Of a stretch of 64,000 nucleotides of DNA, positions 32,923 through 43,564 are shown piece after piece. Position 1 is the stretch's first letter, and each line of letters begins with the position of its first letter. Location of the stretch: the NCBI GenBank assembly GCA_023512835.1, contig JAKCVP010000366.1:1-64000 (forward strand). The letters run 5' to 3'. The DNA comes from Taxillus chinensis (taxonomy: Eukaryota; Streptophyta; Magnoliopsida; Santalales; Loranthaceae). Below the pieces are notes generated by a model. It had not been told where the DNA came from. It did no database searches and saw nothing but the letters and a program-made list of their open reading frames with translations. The position numbers were made by a program, and so were the translations under genes.

Positions 32923-35628
32923 ATGCAACTCGACTACAACCAAAAAGTTCTCATCGTCGACAGCCCAGTCCACGGCAAAGACAAGATCGGACGCGTTCCT
33001 GCTGGCCAGGCCTTCATTCCCTCTCCGCCAAACTCATCCCATACCGACCCTCTCCCTCCCCAGCTTAATTCTCCTTTCTCCACAATGCCGAGCACAGACT
33101 CTGCCAACTCGCGCTTCCGCTTATCCATGCGTCCAAAACAGAGCCCGACTGCCCCTCCACGAACGCCCCCCAACGGTGCTGGCCCTGCAGTGCCCCCAAA
33201 GGATGGTCATACCATTAGCCTCTTGTCCACCCCGGAGAGCAGTAAGCACGGGTCAGTGGATCTGTCTGCTGACTCACCCGCATATGCGCTACGTCGCGGT
33301 CATCTAGCAAGAACAATGTCCATCAGCTCGCTGAATTCCTTGTCAAGACTCTCCTTCCAAAGTCAGATTGGCCAGCTGACCTCCATATCCCTTCCTGATG
33401 CCGACAGCCTGTCTGGCTCCATCGCTGCCATTTCCACATCTCCAAAAGTCGCCCGCACCCTCATAGATGCCGCCAGTCAGATTCAAGGATGGATGAGCAA
33501 GGCTACCGACGTCCTCGATGGCCTGGATGCTGCCGGCGACGCCGAATGGGCTGCAGCTGCTGGACGCGACGGTGTTGGCCAAGTCGACGGCGCCATCAAA
33601 CGCTTCGAGAAGCTGATACAAGTCTACATTGCAGCTGTCGAAGATCTGCAGTCGAGAGAGGACGCTGTACAAGTCACGGCCGACGACATGAAGCTGGTCG
33701 TCGCTCAGCTAGAGAAGATCGTTCTCGATTGGCACAAAATCAAAGAAAGCCTGACAAATGTAAAGAAGCAAGTTGAGCTCGCTCTCGAATGGTCAACGCT
33801 ACGCGATTCCGTCACTTCCGAAATCGGCGCGGAAATCAAGGCTCTCTCGAGACAGATCTTTGAGATGGAAGAACGACGACACATGGCCAACTTCAACCCG
33901 GGTCTTTCGGACAATGCTCTTGCCGGTGTCGATATTGGCGATCTCGAAACAATTGTAGAAGAGGCCCCACACGATCCCACCCGCCTGCTAAAGGCAAATG
34001 CCAGCCCCGTCAAGCATCGAGCCGAGGCGTCTCAGGATGATACAGATCTTCTGGGACTCTTTGCACAGATGCAGCCTCTGAGAGCCTCGCTGGACTTCCT
34101 GCCAATGCGATTTGCCGGCTTTCAGAATCGCGCAAAGAAGATGTTCCCTAATGCATGTGAAGATCTCGACCTTGCTCGCGAACAAATGGAAGAGCAGTGG
34201 AAACACTTGGAGAGTGACGCCGAGTCACTACGCCGAGAGCTGGGAGAAGATCGCTGGATCTTGGTCTTTAGAAATGCTGGCAAGAAGGCCATGACCTTGA
34301 TTGACTCTGTCGCGAGAGCAATTTCGAAGCTCGACGAGTCTCTCGACAGCAACACAAAGCTCCGCCACTCTGCCAGTACGCTGAAGAAGATGGAGAGTTA
34401 TGAGGCAAAAAAGCTACACTACTGTCCCGCCATTGAGCGCGTTATCGGGATCGTGGATCGAGGCGTCAAGGACCGCTTGACCGTTAATGGCGAAATCTTG
34501 AGATTACAGCATGAGCTCCAGATGAAGTACCAGACGATCAAGACTGACATCAAAGAGATGGACGCCAACCTCGAGACCTACGAGAAGTTTACCGTCCAAC
34601 AAGCACAGCAACTCCGAGACTCCGTCTCGAGTATACTTTCCTCTGACCCAAGTTTTCTCAACTCCAGCCTGGACACGCCCGGCTCTTCGTCAGCTTCATC
34701 CATCCACACTCCAGACCGACGCCTGAGCGGTCAGCCTCCGCTGCCCGACAATCTAACGCCAGCGTATAGCGCCAAGCCTCGTCAACTCAGCGGATCCAGT
34801 ACATCCTCAAAGCCCTCATACATTGCAGACACTCGAGTCCCAAGCACTCCCCTTCCATCCAAGATCCCTCGCAAGACGCCCGTCACCAGATCATCGGCCG
34901 CCGATCTAACACTGTCTGCTCGACAATCGTCGCTCTCCCCAAACTACCGCGCGCCTCTATCGCCAGCGTCTTCGATCGCGTCTTCATCACGGCACAGCGT
35001 CAAGTCTGCGCCATCCTCTGCACACAAACCTCGATGGAATGGCTCTAGAGTCAGCGATGCGTCTGCATTTCCATTCGACCATCCCCATCCTGGTCGCCCG
35101 CCTACTCCACCATCCGCTAACCGCATGTCCACATACGTCAAGACAGCTCCCAGCAGCCGCCGTCCATCGTCTTCACTAGCCGCAACGCCCCTCGCGACCC
35201 GCCGCCTCTCCCGTCCACCATCCTCAGCAGCAACACCATCTCCACAGATTGGGCGCACATCCGCAACGCCAACAGGCAATCCCTTGGCAAAATCATGGGG
35301 TCCAAGCACTACGCAGAGACACTCCCGCCTGCCGTCCTCTGTGGGCGAGGAGCCAACATCTCCCTCGCCCGCACGGCCTGTGTCATCGTTTGGCGGTAGC
35401 AGACCAGGCTCCTCACTCGCGAGCCGCGGAGCCTCGCTGCCATTACCGCATGGCTCACCACGTGTGGCGCCCAGTCCTGGTCCTTATGCTCAGCGATTTG
35501 CAAGTCCAGGCCCGTATGCGCAGCGGCTTGCATCCAAAAGTCCTGACACAAGACGCTTCTCGAATATGAGTAGTATGAGTGCTGCTTCGAGAGCAAGTAC
35601 GAGCACTGCGGGGACTGTAAGACGGTAG
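32923..35628 (+). CDS. KAR9: Kar9-like spindle-orientation / karyogamy protein
   Basis: 901 aa from the ATG at 32923 (ACC-ATG context). A second ATG at 33085 (MPSTDSANSR) is a credible alternative start, since the first 54 residues look poorly conserved. The Kar9 region spans about residues 165-575: helical segments such as TLIDAASQIQGWMSKA, DVLDGLDAAGDAEWAAAAGR and LETIVEEAP, then CPAIERVIGIVDRGV. The remaining third is Ser/Pro-rich disorder. It contains PSKIPRK near residue 646, a SxIP motif of the kind that binds EB1/Bim1 at microtubule plus ends. That fits Kar9's role of linking Bim1-decorated astral microtubules to the actin/myosin transport system for spindle and nuclear positioning. 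The function is inferred from the family. Confidence 0.9.
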   Translation: MQLDYNQKVLIVDSPVHGKDKIGRVPAGQAFIPSPPNSSHTDPLPPQLNSPFSTMPSTDSANSRFRLSMRPKQSPTAPPRTPPNGAGPAVPPKDGHTISLLSTPESSKHGSVDLSADSPAYALRRGHLARTMSISSLNSLSRLSFQSQIGQLTSISLPDADSLSGSIAAISTSPKVARTLIDAASQIQGWMSKATDVLDGLDAAGDAEWAAAAGRDGVGQVDGAIKRFEKLIQVYIAAVEDLQSREDAVQVTADDMKLVVAQLEKIVLDWHKIKESLTNVKKQVELALEWSTLRDSVTSEIGAEIKALSRQIFEMEERRHMANFNPGLSDNALAGVDIGDLETIVEEAPHDPTRLLKANASPVKHRAEASQDDTDLLGLFAQMQPLRASLDFLPMRFAGFQNRAKKMFPNACEDLDLAREQMEEQWKHLESDAESLRRELGEDRWILVFRNAGKKAMTLIDSVARAISKLDESLDSNTKLRHSASTLKKMESYEAKKLHYCPAIERVIGIVDRGVKDRLTVNGEILRLQHELQMKYQTIKTDIKEMDANLETYEKFTVQQAQQLRDSVSSILSSDPSFLNSSLDTPGSSSASSIHTPDRRLSGQPPLPDNLTPAYSAKPRQLSGSSTSSKPSYIADTRVPSTPLPSKIPRKTPVTRSSAADLTLSARQSSLSPNYRAPLSPASSIASSSRHSVKSAPSSAHKPRWNGSRVSDASAFPFDHPHPGRPPTPPSANRMSTYVKTAPSSRRPSSSLAATPLATRRLSRPPSSAATPSPQIGRTSATPTGNPLAKSWGPSTTQRHSRLPSSVGEEPTSPSPARPVSSFGGSRPGSSLASRGASLPLPHGSPRVAPSPGPYAQRFASPGPYAQRLASKSPDTRRFSNMSSMSAASRASTSTAGTVRR

Positions 35629-37314
35629 AATCGCTGCGCTGGGTGTGAGGTCTATGAAGTTGATTGACTCAAACCGAATGTTTGGGTCTTCTTTCTTTGG
35701 CTTTGACTGTCTCACAGTCTTGAAGAGCTGGGTAGTCGTTGATACTTTTTGGCATGATTTTTTGAGCGCATTTAGCTACACGACATGGACGCATCGATTC
35801 GTTCCTAGGTTCTTTTATTGGCAAGGCATGGCATGGCGTGGCGCGGCGTTGAATTTCGCGGCGTTCGACATGACGCGACACGACACGGCATGGCGAGGCA
35901 TGTTTACCGGTCCACTGGACACTTTACTATCATTTAGACTTTCATTTTCCCCTGTCATTTCCTCCGCCGACTCCTCAGGATGCTGGTACATGCAGCGAGC
36001 GAACGACACGGATTATCCATTGCATCTCGACTTTGGGTGTCGACTTTGATTCTTTGCTCATGTTGGACACAACCGGCGATACGGGTCAGGCGTTTGACTC
36101 CAGTCAGCCAGCGCGCCTCTTGACATTGATGAAATCTTTGTCATTGGACACGAATGCGCACTCATCTGTTATTGTCATTGGTTTTGACATGAAATACCCA
36201 AGAGAACTGAACAAGGAACAAATTCAGGATCAGGCATGAGCAACACATGGACACGAAGTCTTTTTTCTTTCCTTCCCATTAGTCTTCCCGGCACTGGTCG
36301 GGTCTGGTTCTTCAGTCTTGGAGTCGAGCCGAGTCTGGGATCTCTTTTGCATATTGAGTCGGGTTCTTGGTCGACGAGCGTTTACGGATTGCAGATGGCG
36401 GGTCGATTTCTTGCGAAGCTGAGGTGGGTGCTTTACAAGTTGCAAGTTGAAAGGTGCAACTGACTTTCAGGGGAGGGAGGGGCGAGGGAACTCAGTCTGC
36501 GAGGTACCCTACTTTGCAATCCGCGGTCCGATTAGCGAGGCACAGCGTTCTGCTTGAACGCCATTCGGTCAGTCAGTCAGTCAGCGAGCGGGTTAGTTTG
36601 CGAGTTACGATAGTACATGATACCCAGTCTCTTTTTTGTGACTTTTCAAATGCCTCTTTCACCTTACCTAGTCTTTATCTTTTTGTTTCATTCATTTCTC
36701 ATCTCGACTCATCTCGTTTGGTTCTTGTATTTATCTGGCAAAAAGGTTCGTTCTCTCGTCTGTATCTGCAAAAGATGACGACCTCCGGCTTTAATCTTAT
36801 CTGCAATTCTTTACTGCATTCTAGGGATTGGATATGAATTAAGCCGAGTCGTGTGCAGATAGATATAAAGTAAACATTGAGATTTCGATTCCAAAGACCA
36901 AAGTGGATTCCTAAAAATTTGTATAAACTTTTCTCCTCTTTTTTTTTTTTTTTTTTTCCTTTTTCTTTTCTTCTTCTTTCTCTTTTTCTTCTGTTTTTCG
37001 CCGACCCCTAGGAAGGAGAAAGATGAAAATCAAAAAGTCAAAATGAAATACATTTAAAAAAAAAAAAAATAACAAGTAATTTAAGAGTCTAGTATACTGT
37101 ACGTTCTATAAGAGTTTCTAGCAAAACCTCTAACATATTAGAGAATAGAGGATCGGTTCTCGTTTAGGTGATTAAAAGTATAAGTAGGACTGCTTTTTTT
37201 CTTTAGTTTTTTTTAGTTTTTTTTTAGTTTTGGGGGCGTTTTAAGAAGGAAAAAAAAAAAAGGGGGGGTTATTAAAACCTTTTGATTCACTGCTGTTTTT
37301 ATAGTTTATATGCT

Positions 37315-37345
<31 letters not shown>

Positions 37346-38335
37346 ATTTTCTAATTCGGATCATATATTTGGAAAATCTTGGATTCCGCGTGGGTTTGGA
37401 GACTTATGAAGGAGGCGCTATGTGGAAATGGCGTTGGCTTGCGACATTGGTGTTGTTTGCAGCGTGCCCACCATGGGTACTCGATGGATAAATCAGAGCA
37501 GTGCTGCTCGTCATCAGGGAGTTATTAGTAGTTGAGCGAAAAAAAAAAAAAAAAGACTCTCTCTAGTGAAAGCTGAGGAGTGTGCTTGCCGAATGTCTAT
37601 TGGGTTACACCTGTCTAGGTACCTAGGCTGCGGTTGCAGATATACAACAAAGGCCGCACCTAGGTAGCGGCATGGTGTTGCCTTATGAGACACGAGCGCG
37701 CATGAAAGTAGACTGGGCTCAACACGAGTGAGAGTGTAGGGAATTGGCGGAAACGACGGCTGGGAATGCAAAAGAGAGGAAATGCTTGACGAGCTTCGAT
37801 GGGCCACTCTTGGAAAACGAGCACATTGTTGACGAGAACTAAACGGATGCATCTCGAACATGACTTGTCAGCTCTCGGCTAAAGCAGATCCAATGAGAGA
37901 ACACGTGAATGGGTTGGAAGTGTGGGTTGCATTCTCAGCGAGTTACTCGTTCTCTCCGTCTTCAGATCCCTGTTCAGTGACGAGAGACGAGAGAAGTGAC
38001 GAGAGCCGACCAAGCGTCGCAACAAAGTCCACATAACAGTATTCTTGTAGTATACCTCAAGGCGACAGTGACACAAACGCACGTAACCACTACAGCGCAC
38101 AAGAGGTTATCTGCGACTCCCACGTCTGCTCAATGTAGAGCTTGCTTCTGAGAAGTCGTCGGCGCAGCAACGTGTCGGATCACAGCATCTCAGTCCTCAT
38201 GTGCAGTATGTTTCTCATCTTTAGACCTTTTCAAGAAGGGCGAAATCTGATGCGGGCGCACGCCTTTGGATTTCCGAGCTTGGCTTGTCTTCATCTCGTC
38301 TTGCAGATTTTCTTCCGCACACACCAGCAGGCGCA
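35629..38335. other. 2.7-kb gene-poor interval
   Basis: No ORF with credible composition. The first part has low-complexity 5-mer-like runs (GGCAT/GGCGT/GACAC, 35821-35905). CAGT repeats occur near 36568-36590. The AT-rich core is listed separately. The last ~800 bases return to ordinary composition and contain the promoter of the GFA gene. Confidence 0.5.
36840..37390. repeat. AT-rich block with long homopolymer tracts
   Basis: Base composition falls sharply compared with the flanks. There are T runs of about 19 (36939-36957) and 28 (37318-37345), A runs near 37056 and 37250, and repeated TTTTAG. No ORF, terminal repeats or target-site duplication were visible. Possibilities are a decayed mobile-element relic, an AT-rich isochore fragment, or simple-sequence expansion. 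Confidence 0.6.
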
Positions 38336-39721
38336 ATGAGTGATCCACGATCCAGAGTAAAGATTGTCTGCCAGTGCGGTGCATACACCAGCACCTATTC
38401 TATCCCGGCCACCTTCACAGGGCCAGTGAAGGCCTCTGCCTGCCATTGCAACTCCTGTCGACACCTGGGTGGCATGTGGAACGGATTCTGCACCTGGAAC
38501 TTTGATATCTGCGAACCTAAGCCCCGGACGAGGCGTCGAGGACTCAGTGAAGTGTAAGTCCCGGGACCTCACGCAGCCGAAAAGGCCTCTAGCGACGTTG
38601 CCTCTGATTCACTGAAATACAGGCGGGATCGTATCAACATGTGGGAGAAGAAGGCTGGGCCCGGTCGATCGCACGGAGGGAACGAGTCAGATTCCGTTGC
38701 CGTTCCTGCTGCGCTTACGGTCGGTCGCCCGGCTATGGAGATCCAGTCACCTGTACCGCGGCGCATGGCTTCGGTTTCTCGGTTGCTTCAGATATTTCAT
38801 GATGACGGTGGGCTATCGCGTACTTCCTCGGGACGTACGGCGCTCAAGGAGAATACAGCTTCGTCGAAGCGCGCAAAGGATGAGAGTAAGCCAGCGCAGG
38901 ATTCAAGCGACAGCTCTCATCAGATTGCAGTGAATCTGGCCTGCTTTCCACAGCTCGCATGCCTCGAGTCACGTTCCCTCCGGCATCTGACGTATTACTT
39001 CTGCCGGACCTGTTCAACAAGACTCTACTGGATCCCACATGCTGAAAGCAAACTCCATATCTTCACAGCCATTCTGCCAAATCTATTTTTGAGAGAGTGG
39101 GGCTTTGAATGGTCAGCGAGTAACTTCGTGGCCGACACCCGTGACGGAGGACTGAGCAGCGCGCTGCGAAATGGAGGCCACGTTGCGCCGCGCTTTGCTG
39201 GCGCAAGCCATGCTCCAGATCCAACTATTTGGCACAACGAGCTGTTGCCTACGGCTGATAATGGTCGCGAAGGTGGCAGCGTCAATGGTCAGTGTGCGTG
39301 CGGTCGCGTGAAGTTCAACGTTGAGGCGCCCGAGAAGCTCCCTGTGACGACCAAGGCTGATGATTGTATTTGCTTGTGGATGGGTGTCGAGGTTGCTTTC
39401 TTTGCTAGGATCGCTCTGGAATGGGACGAGTTCAGGGTCAATGGCGCGATGCTAGATTTTGTAGAGGAGCTGGACAGTATTGACGAATTGGTTGTCCGAG
39501 TTGTTGGGGGAAAGGTCTTGAGCCATGGTAGAACCTGCGGTGCGAGCATTTTCGTTGGCGAAGTCGGGAAGAGTAGCGAAATATTCGTCGCTTTGGGCTG
39601 CCTGGAAGACGAGGGAGCACGAGCCGAGAACCATGTGGAGTGGGGCGAGCTTGATGGCTTCGAAGACGTGGAGAGAGCGGTCGTTCTTCCATCTGGTGGC
39701 GTCCGCAGGCGGTCACGCTGA
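38336..39721 (+). CDS. Double GFA-domain (Mss4-like fold) protein, divergent
   Basis: Model join(38336..38553,38623..39721), 438 aa. Donor GTAAGTC and acceptor AATACAG join phase 2 to phase 2. The first GFA-type half has CQCG near the start, then CHCNSCR, and after a long charged insert YFCRTCSTRLYW, the expected zinc ligands of the glutathione-dependent formaldehyde-activating/CENP-V family. A second half begins QCACGRVKFNVEAPE and ends GRTCGASIF...VALGCLEDEGARAENHVEW, the usual closing pattern. Its middle CxCxxCR ligand motif is replaced by CICLWMG, so the second zinc site looks damaged. Many fungal GFA proteins have no proven substrate; I give none. The insert between the two halves of domain one may hide another intron. 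Confidence 0.7.
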
Positions 39722-39817
39722 ACGCCGCGGATGCGCAGAGAAGCCCATCGTAAAACTCGAGGCCTGTGCTCAAGGTAGGCGCAGTTTTACTGAAACCTTC
39801 CTCGACTGCGACGGCTC

Positions 39818-40741
39818 TCATGAGTCCTTGACAAAAGTTCCCCTCAAATAGGAAAATACATGCCAAGGGAACCAAATTTCTGTCTCGATGCTCTTCCACT
39901 TCCCAGCTTTTCTCAAGATGGTTTCTGCATCTCGACTCATGTCGCAGCCGCCAACAAAGTATCCCCAGCCCAAGCTCATGTAAAGCTTTTGCATTAATCT
40001 TCCAGCAACGCTACCGCCTTGTTGAGATTGGGATGCCCAGGGGTTCCTGATGTGTTCCAGGCACAGCAATTTGCCTCCAGGTTTCAGCATGGCCCACAGC
40101 TCTCTCGCGGTCGCGTCGGGATCTGGCACAGAGCAGAGGACTCTGCAGAAGACAATTGTATCAAACATTGCTTCGCCGTTCTCCGTGCCCCCCAGCTCCT
40201 TTGGACTAATACCGGACTTTGATAAGGCGGGCAGGATAGCTTCTTGCGACCCATAGCATGGCAATACGACAAGCTTCGAGCCTAGACCTGCTTCGTCGGC
40301 GCGAGATCTAAGAGCCGAGTGCAAATGCGTAGATGGCTCGGCAGCATAAAGAGCCTTGATTTTGTCAGGGTTGAAAAATTTGACCTGTGTTCCACTACCA
40401 GGACCAAGATCTAGGACAGTCCCTTCTGCTTGAGCCAGCAGTAGCGGAGCTAGATCTGCAGAGCCGTTGACGACGGGAGGGTCGGAAGTTATCGTCACAT
40501 GCCTGGTGGAAATGGATGGTGTCGTTGCAGGTGGTGGAGGAGCCGTGTAGGCAGACCAGAACTTGGCAAAGGCTTCATCGCGGATGCTAGAAGGCCTGAC
40601 CAAGGGACTCAGATCTAGCTTCGAGATTCTTGAGATCAAGATCGAAAGATAGGCAGCATAGGCGTCGAAAAGCATGGAGAAGGGCTCTAAAAGAGACGAG
40701 AGGTGCGCTCGAAGCGAGACAGGTCTAGTCGGCGGCGACAT
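39818..40741 (-). CDS. Class I SAM-dependent methyltransferase (METTL7-like)
   Basis: 307 aa from the ATG at 40741 (MSPPTRPVSL). The open frame extends two codons further, to a TTG. Motif I is VLDLGPGSGTQ at residues 109-119, with AAEPSTHLH as the acidic loop after strand 2 and CRVLCSVPDPDATARELWAMLKPGGKLLCLEHI as motifs IV-VI. A weakly hydrophobic N-terminal region (FDAYAAYLSILISRI) could be a membrane-associating helix. The MLKPGG...LEH pattern resembles the Methyltransf_11 group including METTL7-like enzymes. The substrate is unknown. It is convergent with the GFA gene, with 96 bases between stop codons. Confidence 0.85.
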   Translation of the reverse strand: MSPPTRPVSLRAHLSSLLEPFSMLFDAYAAYLSILISRISKLDLSPLVRPSSIRDEAFAKFWSAYTAPPPPATTPSISTRHVTITSDPPVVNGSADLAPLLLAQAEGTVLDLGPGSGTQVKFFNPDKIKALYAAEPSTHLHSALRSRADEAGLGSKLVVLPCYGSQEAILPALSKSGISPKELGGTENGEAMFDTIVFCRVLCSVPDPDATARELWAMLKPGGKLLCLEHIRNPWASQSQQGGSVAGRLMQKLYMSLGWGYFVGGCDMSRDAETILRKAGKWKSIETEIWFPWHVFSYLRGTFVKDS

Positions 40742-41609
40742 GTTCAAATAGACTACAGGAAGTACAATCAGGCCAGGGGGTATTGTTTGATTCTGAAGGT
40801 CCAGGAATGCTGCCTGGAAGGGAAAGGTTGAATGCAGAAGGAAGTCTAGTGAGCAGACGAGTGGAGGTTGAAGGAGCTCAGTGGATTGCCATTTTAGTCA
40901 ATTTTGCTGAGCAGTAAGTTTGACGAATTGGGAAGAGGAACACGGTGTCTGACCGAACGCCCAGCTTGCCTGTCCTCGCTCGAATAGGGGTGGAGCTGAC
41001 AAGGCCATGTTACAGGCTCTGGGTCTGGCTACATGGAGTTGTGTAAGCCATGGCTGAGTCGGCAGGAACGCGAGCTTATCTTTGCATTACCATCGTCGTG
41101 GAGATGGTATCGAGCAGCGTCAGCAGATATCGCCCACTGCGGACGCTAGACGGTCCGCGTGCGCAACCGCTCCTCTCAGGGCATTCTGTATTGGCGACGG
41201 CGCCGGAGCTCAGATAATCTTCAGGACTGACGGTTCCCACGATGGATACTGCAGAGAGGGTTTCACTGTATCGTGGCGTGCGTGGAGTCAGGAAGCACGG
41301 GCGTTGCTGGTTCCGACACCTGAGCACGAGCGCTCAAAGCTGCGGATCGACTTCTCTCACCAACAAGACACTCTCGTGACCTGCATTTCACCTGCACATA
41401 TCACGGGCGCGTTGCCCTTGGCCGGGAACTTTGTCATATCGCATTCTAGACTGCCATCCTTTGCCAACCTTTCCTTTGACTGAGTCTCTGCCTTCTTTCT
41501 GCGCTCAACCCTACGTCCGCCCTCCGCGACAAGCTCTGATCCCACTATCGCACCATCTTCCCCCACCGCTGAACTCGACCACACGACCTGATCGCTAAGG
41601 CTTCCCAGC
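40742..41609. promoter_or_regulatory. Divergent promoter interval, methyltransferase / CCCH gene
   Basis: About 870 bases between two divergent genes. A 133-codon plus-strand frame (41082-41483) lacks any family feature and is not called. The last 130 bases are C/T-rich, consistent with a promoter/5' UTR. Confidence 0.4.
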
Positions 41610-43564
41610 ATGGAGCCCTCGTCTCCGCCGCATGGTCCAGCTGCTGGCCTGCGTAACAATCACGCCCAACGCAACAGTCTCTCCGACTTTCGCGCGCAGA
41701 ACAACGGGCCTGTGCCTGTTCCGAACCGCCCACCAGGACTCCACAACCAGAATCACAACAATCCCCAGCAGCCCTTTGGAGCCCCCGGTCACTCAAGAAA
41801 TGCTAGCAATCTTGCAGGTGGACCCCCTCTGCCGCTGGCCAGAAGTCCCCCGAACAAGAACACTACACATGTCCCTTGCAAGTTCTTCAAACAAGGCAAC
41901 TGTCAAGCTGGAGCTGCCTGCCCGTTCGATCACTCGATGGAGCCAGAGCCCCCTTGCAAGTACTTTATGAAGGTATGTCCTTGCTCGATATAGAATGACG
42001 GCCAAAAGCTAACAAGAGACAGGGCAATTGCAAATTCGGCGCAAAATGTGCTCTGGCACACATCCTTCCGGACGGTCGTCGCGTGAACAAGCCGCGGATG
42101 CCGCACATGAATCAGGCACAGCAATTCTACGCCCAGCACCCGGACCAGTCCCCGATGTACCCCCCAGTGCCAGCCGTCATGCCTCCACATCAACCCTACG
42201 GTCAACCACCATTCACGGCTTCAGAGGATCAGTTTCCTGCACATAGCCGGCCTGGTCAGCGAGACGCAATTCCTGGCGCAGAGGGGCCCTTTGGCTCTCC
42301 AACCGGCTCCAATTTTGGATCACCGCCCAACGATGGCCGTCTTCACTTCTCACCCAAGGGCTTGACAGCACTTGAGACTCCATTCCCGGCCTCGTTTGAC
42401 AGCACCAGCATCTCGCTTGTAGCTCAGCACCACAAGAAGTTTGGCGAGTCGGTCCCAAATACCTTTGGATGGGGGCCTCTCGCTTCAACTTCGCCTCCTG
42501 CCTCGGCTGCAAATCACCAGGCTTTTGGTAACCTCAACTCACTCGCGCGTGCAGATAGGTCGGACAGCACTGCCTACAAGCAATTCGAAGCATCGTCACC
42601 ACCCGCGAACAGCAATCTGCTCTCGCCAAGATTACGAGCTGCCGACGCACAACCGAGGAGGATCATCCACTCGGACCGCAGGACAGCCTCGTACAATATT
42701 GCGCACAGCGTTGGAGCACGACCCCAATTTGATGGATTTGCAGGCCTGGGCAAGAGATCTGACGAGATGCCCATTGACGAAGACGACGATCAGCTCGAAG
42801 AAGACTGTGTTCCGCACAGCCTGAGTGAACTCTTGACGCCACAGGAAAAGATGCGCCGATTCTCTCGCAGCGAAGCCGACCATGGGTTCGGCTCTCGACC
42901 ACCTCGATCAAGTTACGGGTCGCCTCCTATAGGATCGCCCTCGCACAACTCACCTTCGCGCTACGCACCCCTGTTCGCGAACCGAGTCCAACAGCAACAG
43001 CAACAGCGAGAGGAGGGTGAAGGACCGGGACCATCGCCTTTCGGCCACGTCGGATCGCCCCTACGCAATGCGTCGTCATTTGGAGGAAGAGCAGGCGAAA
43101 ACGTCGCAGAGGCTAGTTCGTCTCTCGGCGCGATCAGTCGGCCAGCAAAGACGGGGAGTGGCTCAACGTTTGCAGCTAGCAGTGCTCGCAACAGCGGTGT
43201 GGGCCTCATTTCCGAACAATTGCGCAAGGCAGGACTCGGTGGGGAAGGCACACAGGCTCCCAGCCATGCACAGACGCCTGCAGGACCCATGAGAACGATA
43301 TCGAGCTCGAGCGTGGGATCTGCGGCAGAGGGCAAAGCAGGCAGACTGGATCGCGCTATGTCGTCGACGAGCGTTGGCCGCGAACGGATAGACGAGGAAG
43401 ACGGCGTGTTTAGCTTGGACGAGCTAGACGGCGACAACTCCAACAAAGGCAAGCAAAGTGCGTTGACGCGTGATGATGGAGTCGCGTCGAGCGGAAAGCA
43501 GTGGTCCGATGTTGCGGCTGGACGGCCGTTGAATGGTGCACGAGCCAATGGCAGCCACAGTTAA
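41610..43564 (+). CDS. CCCH zinc-finger protein (Lee1-like)
   Basis: Model join(41610..41972,42023..43564), 634 aa. A 50-nt phase-0 intron (GTATGT, AGCTAACAAG branch, GACAG) cuts through the second finger. Two tandem fingers at residues ~90-134, CKFFKQGNCQAGAACPFDH and CKYFMKGNCKFGAKCALAH, are both C-x7-C-x5-C-x3-H. Such tandem CCCH fingers usually bind RNA. The layout (fingers near the N terminus, long Pro/Ser-rich tail) resembles the Lee1 family of ascomycetes, whose function is poorly known. The tail is disordered. It has a Gln run (QQQQQ near residue 450), an acidic segment (DEDDDQLEEDCVPHSLSELLTP) and a C-terminal FSLDELDGD patch, which may be protein-interaction motifs. Confidence 0.88.

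Noticed and set aside
36840..37390. Centromere or telomere fragment
   Set aside because: No telomeric hexamers and the block is only about 0.5 kb, flanked by ordinary genes.
41082..41483. 133-codon ORF upstream of the CCCH gene
   Set aside because: No domain, no good start context, and it lies in the divergent promoter interval.
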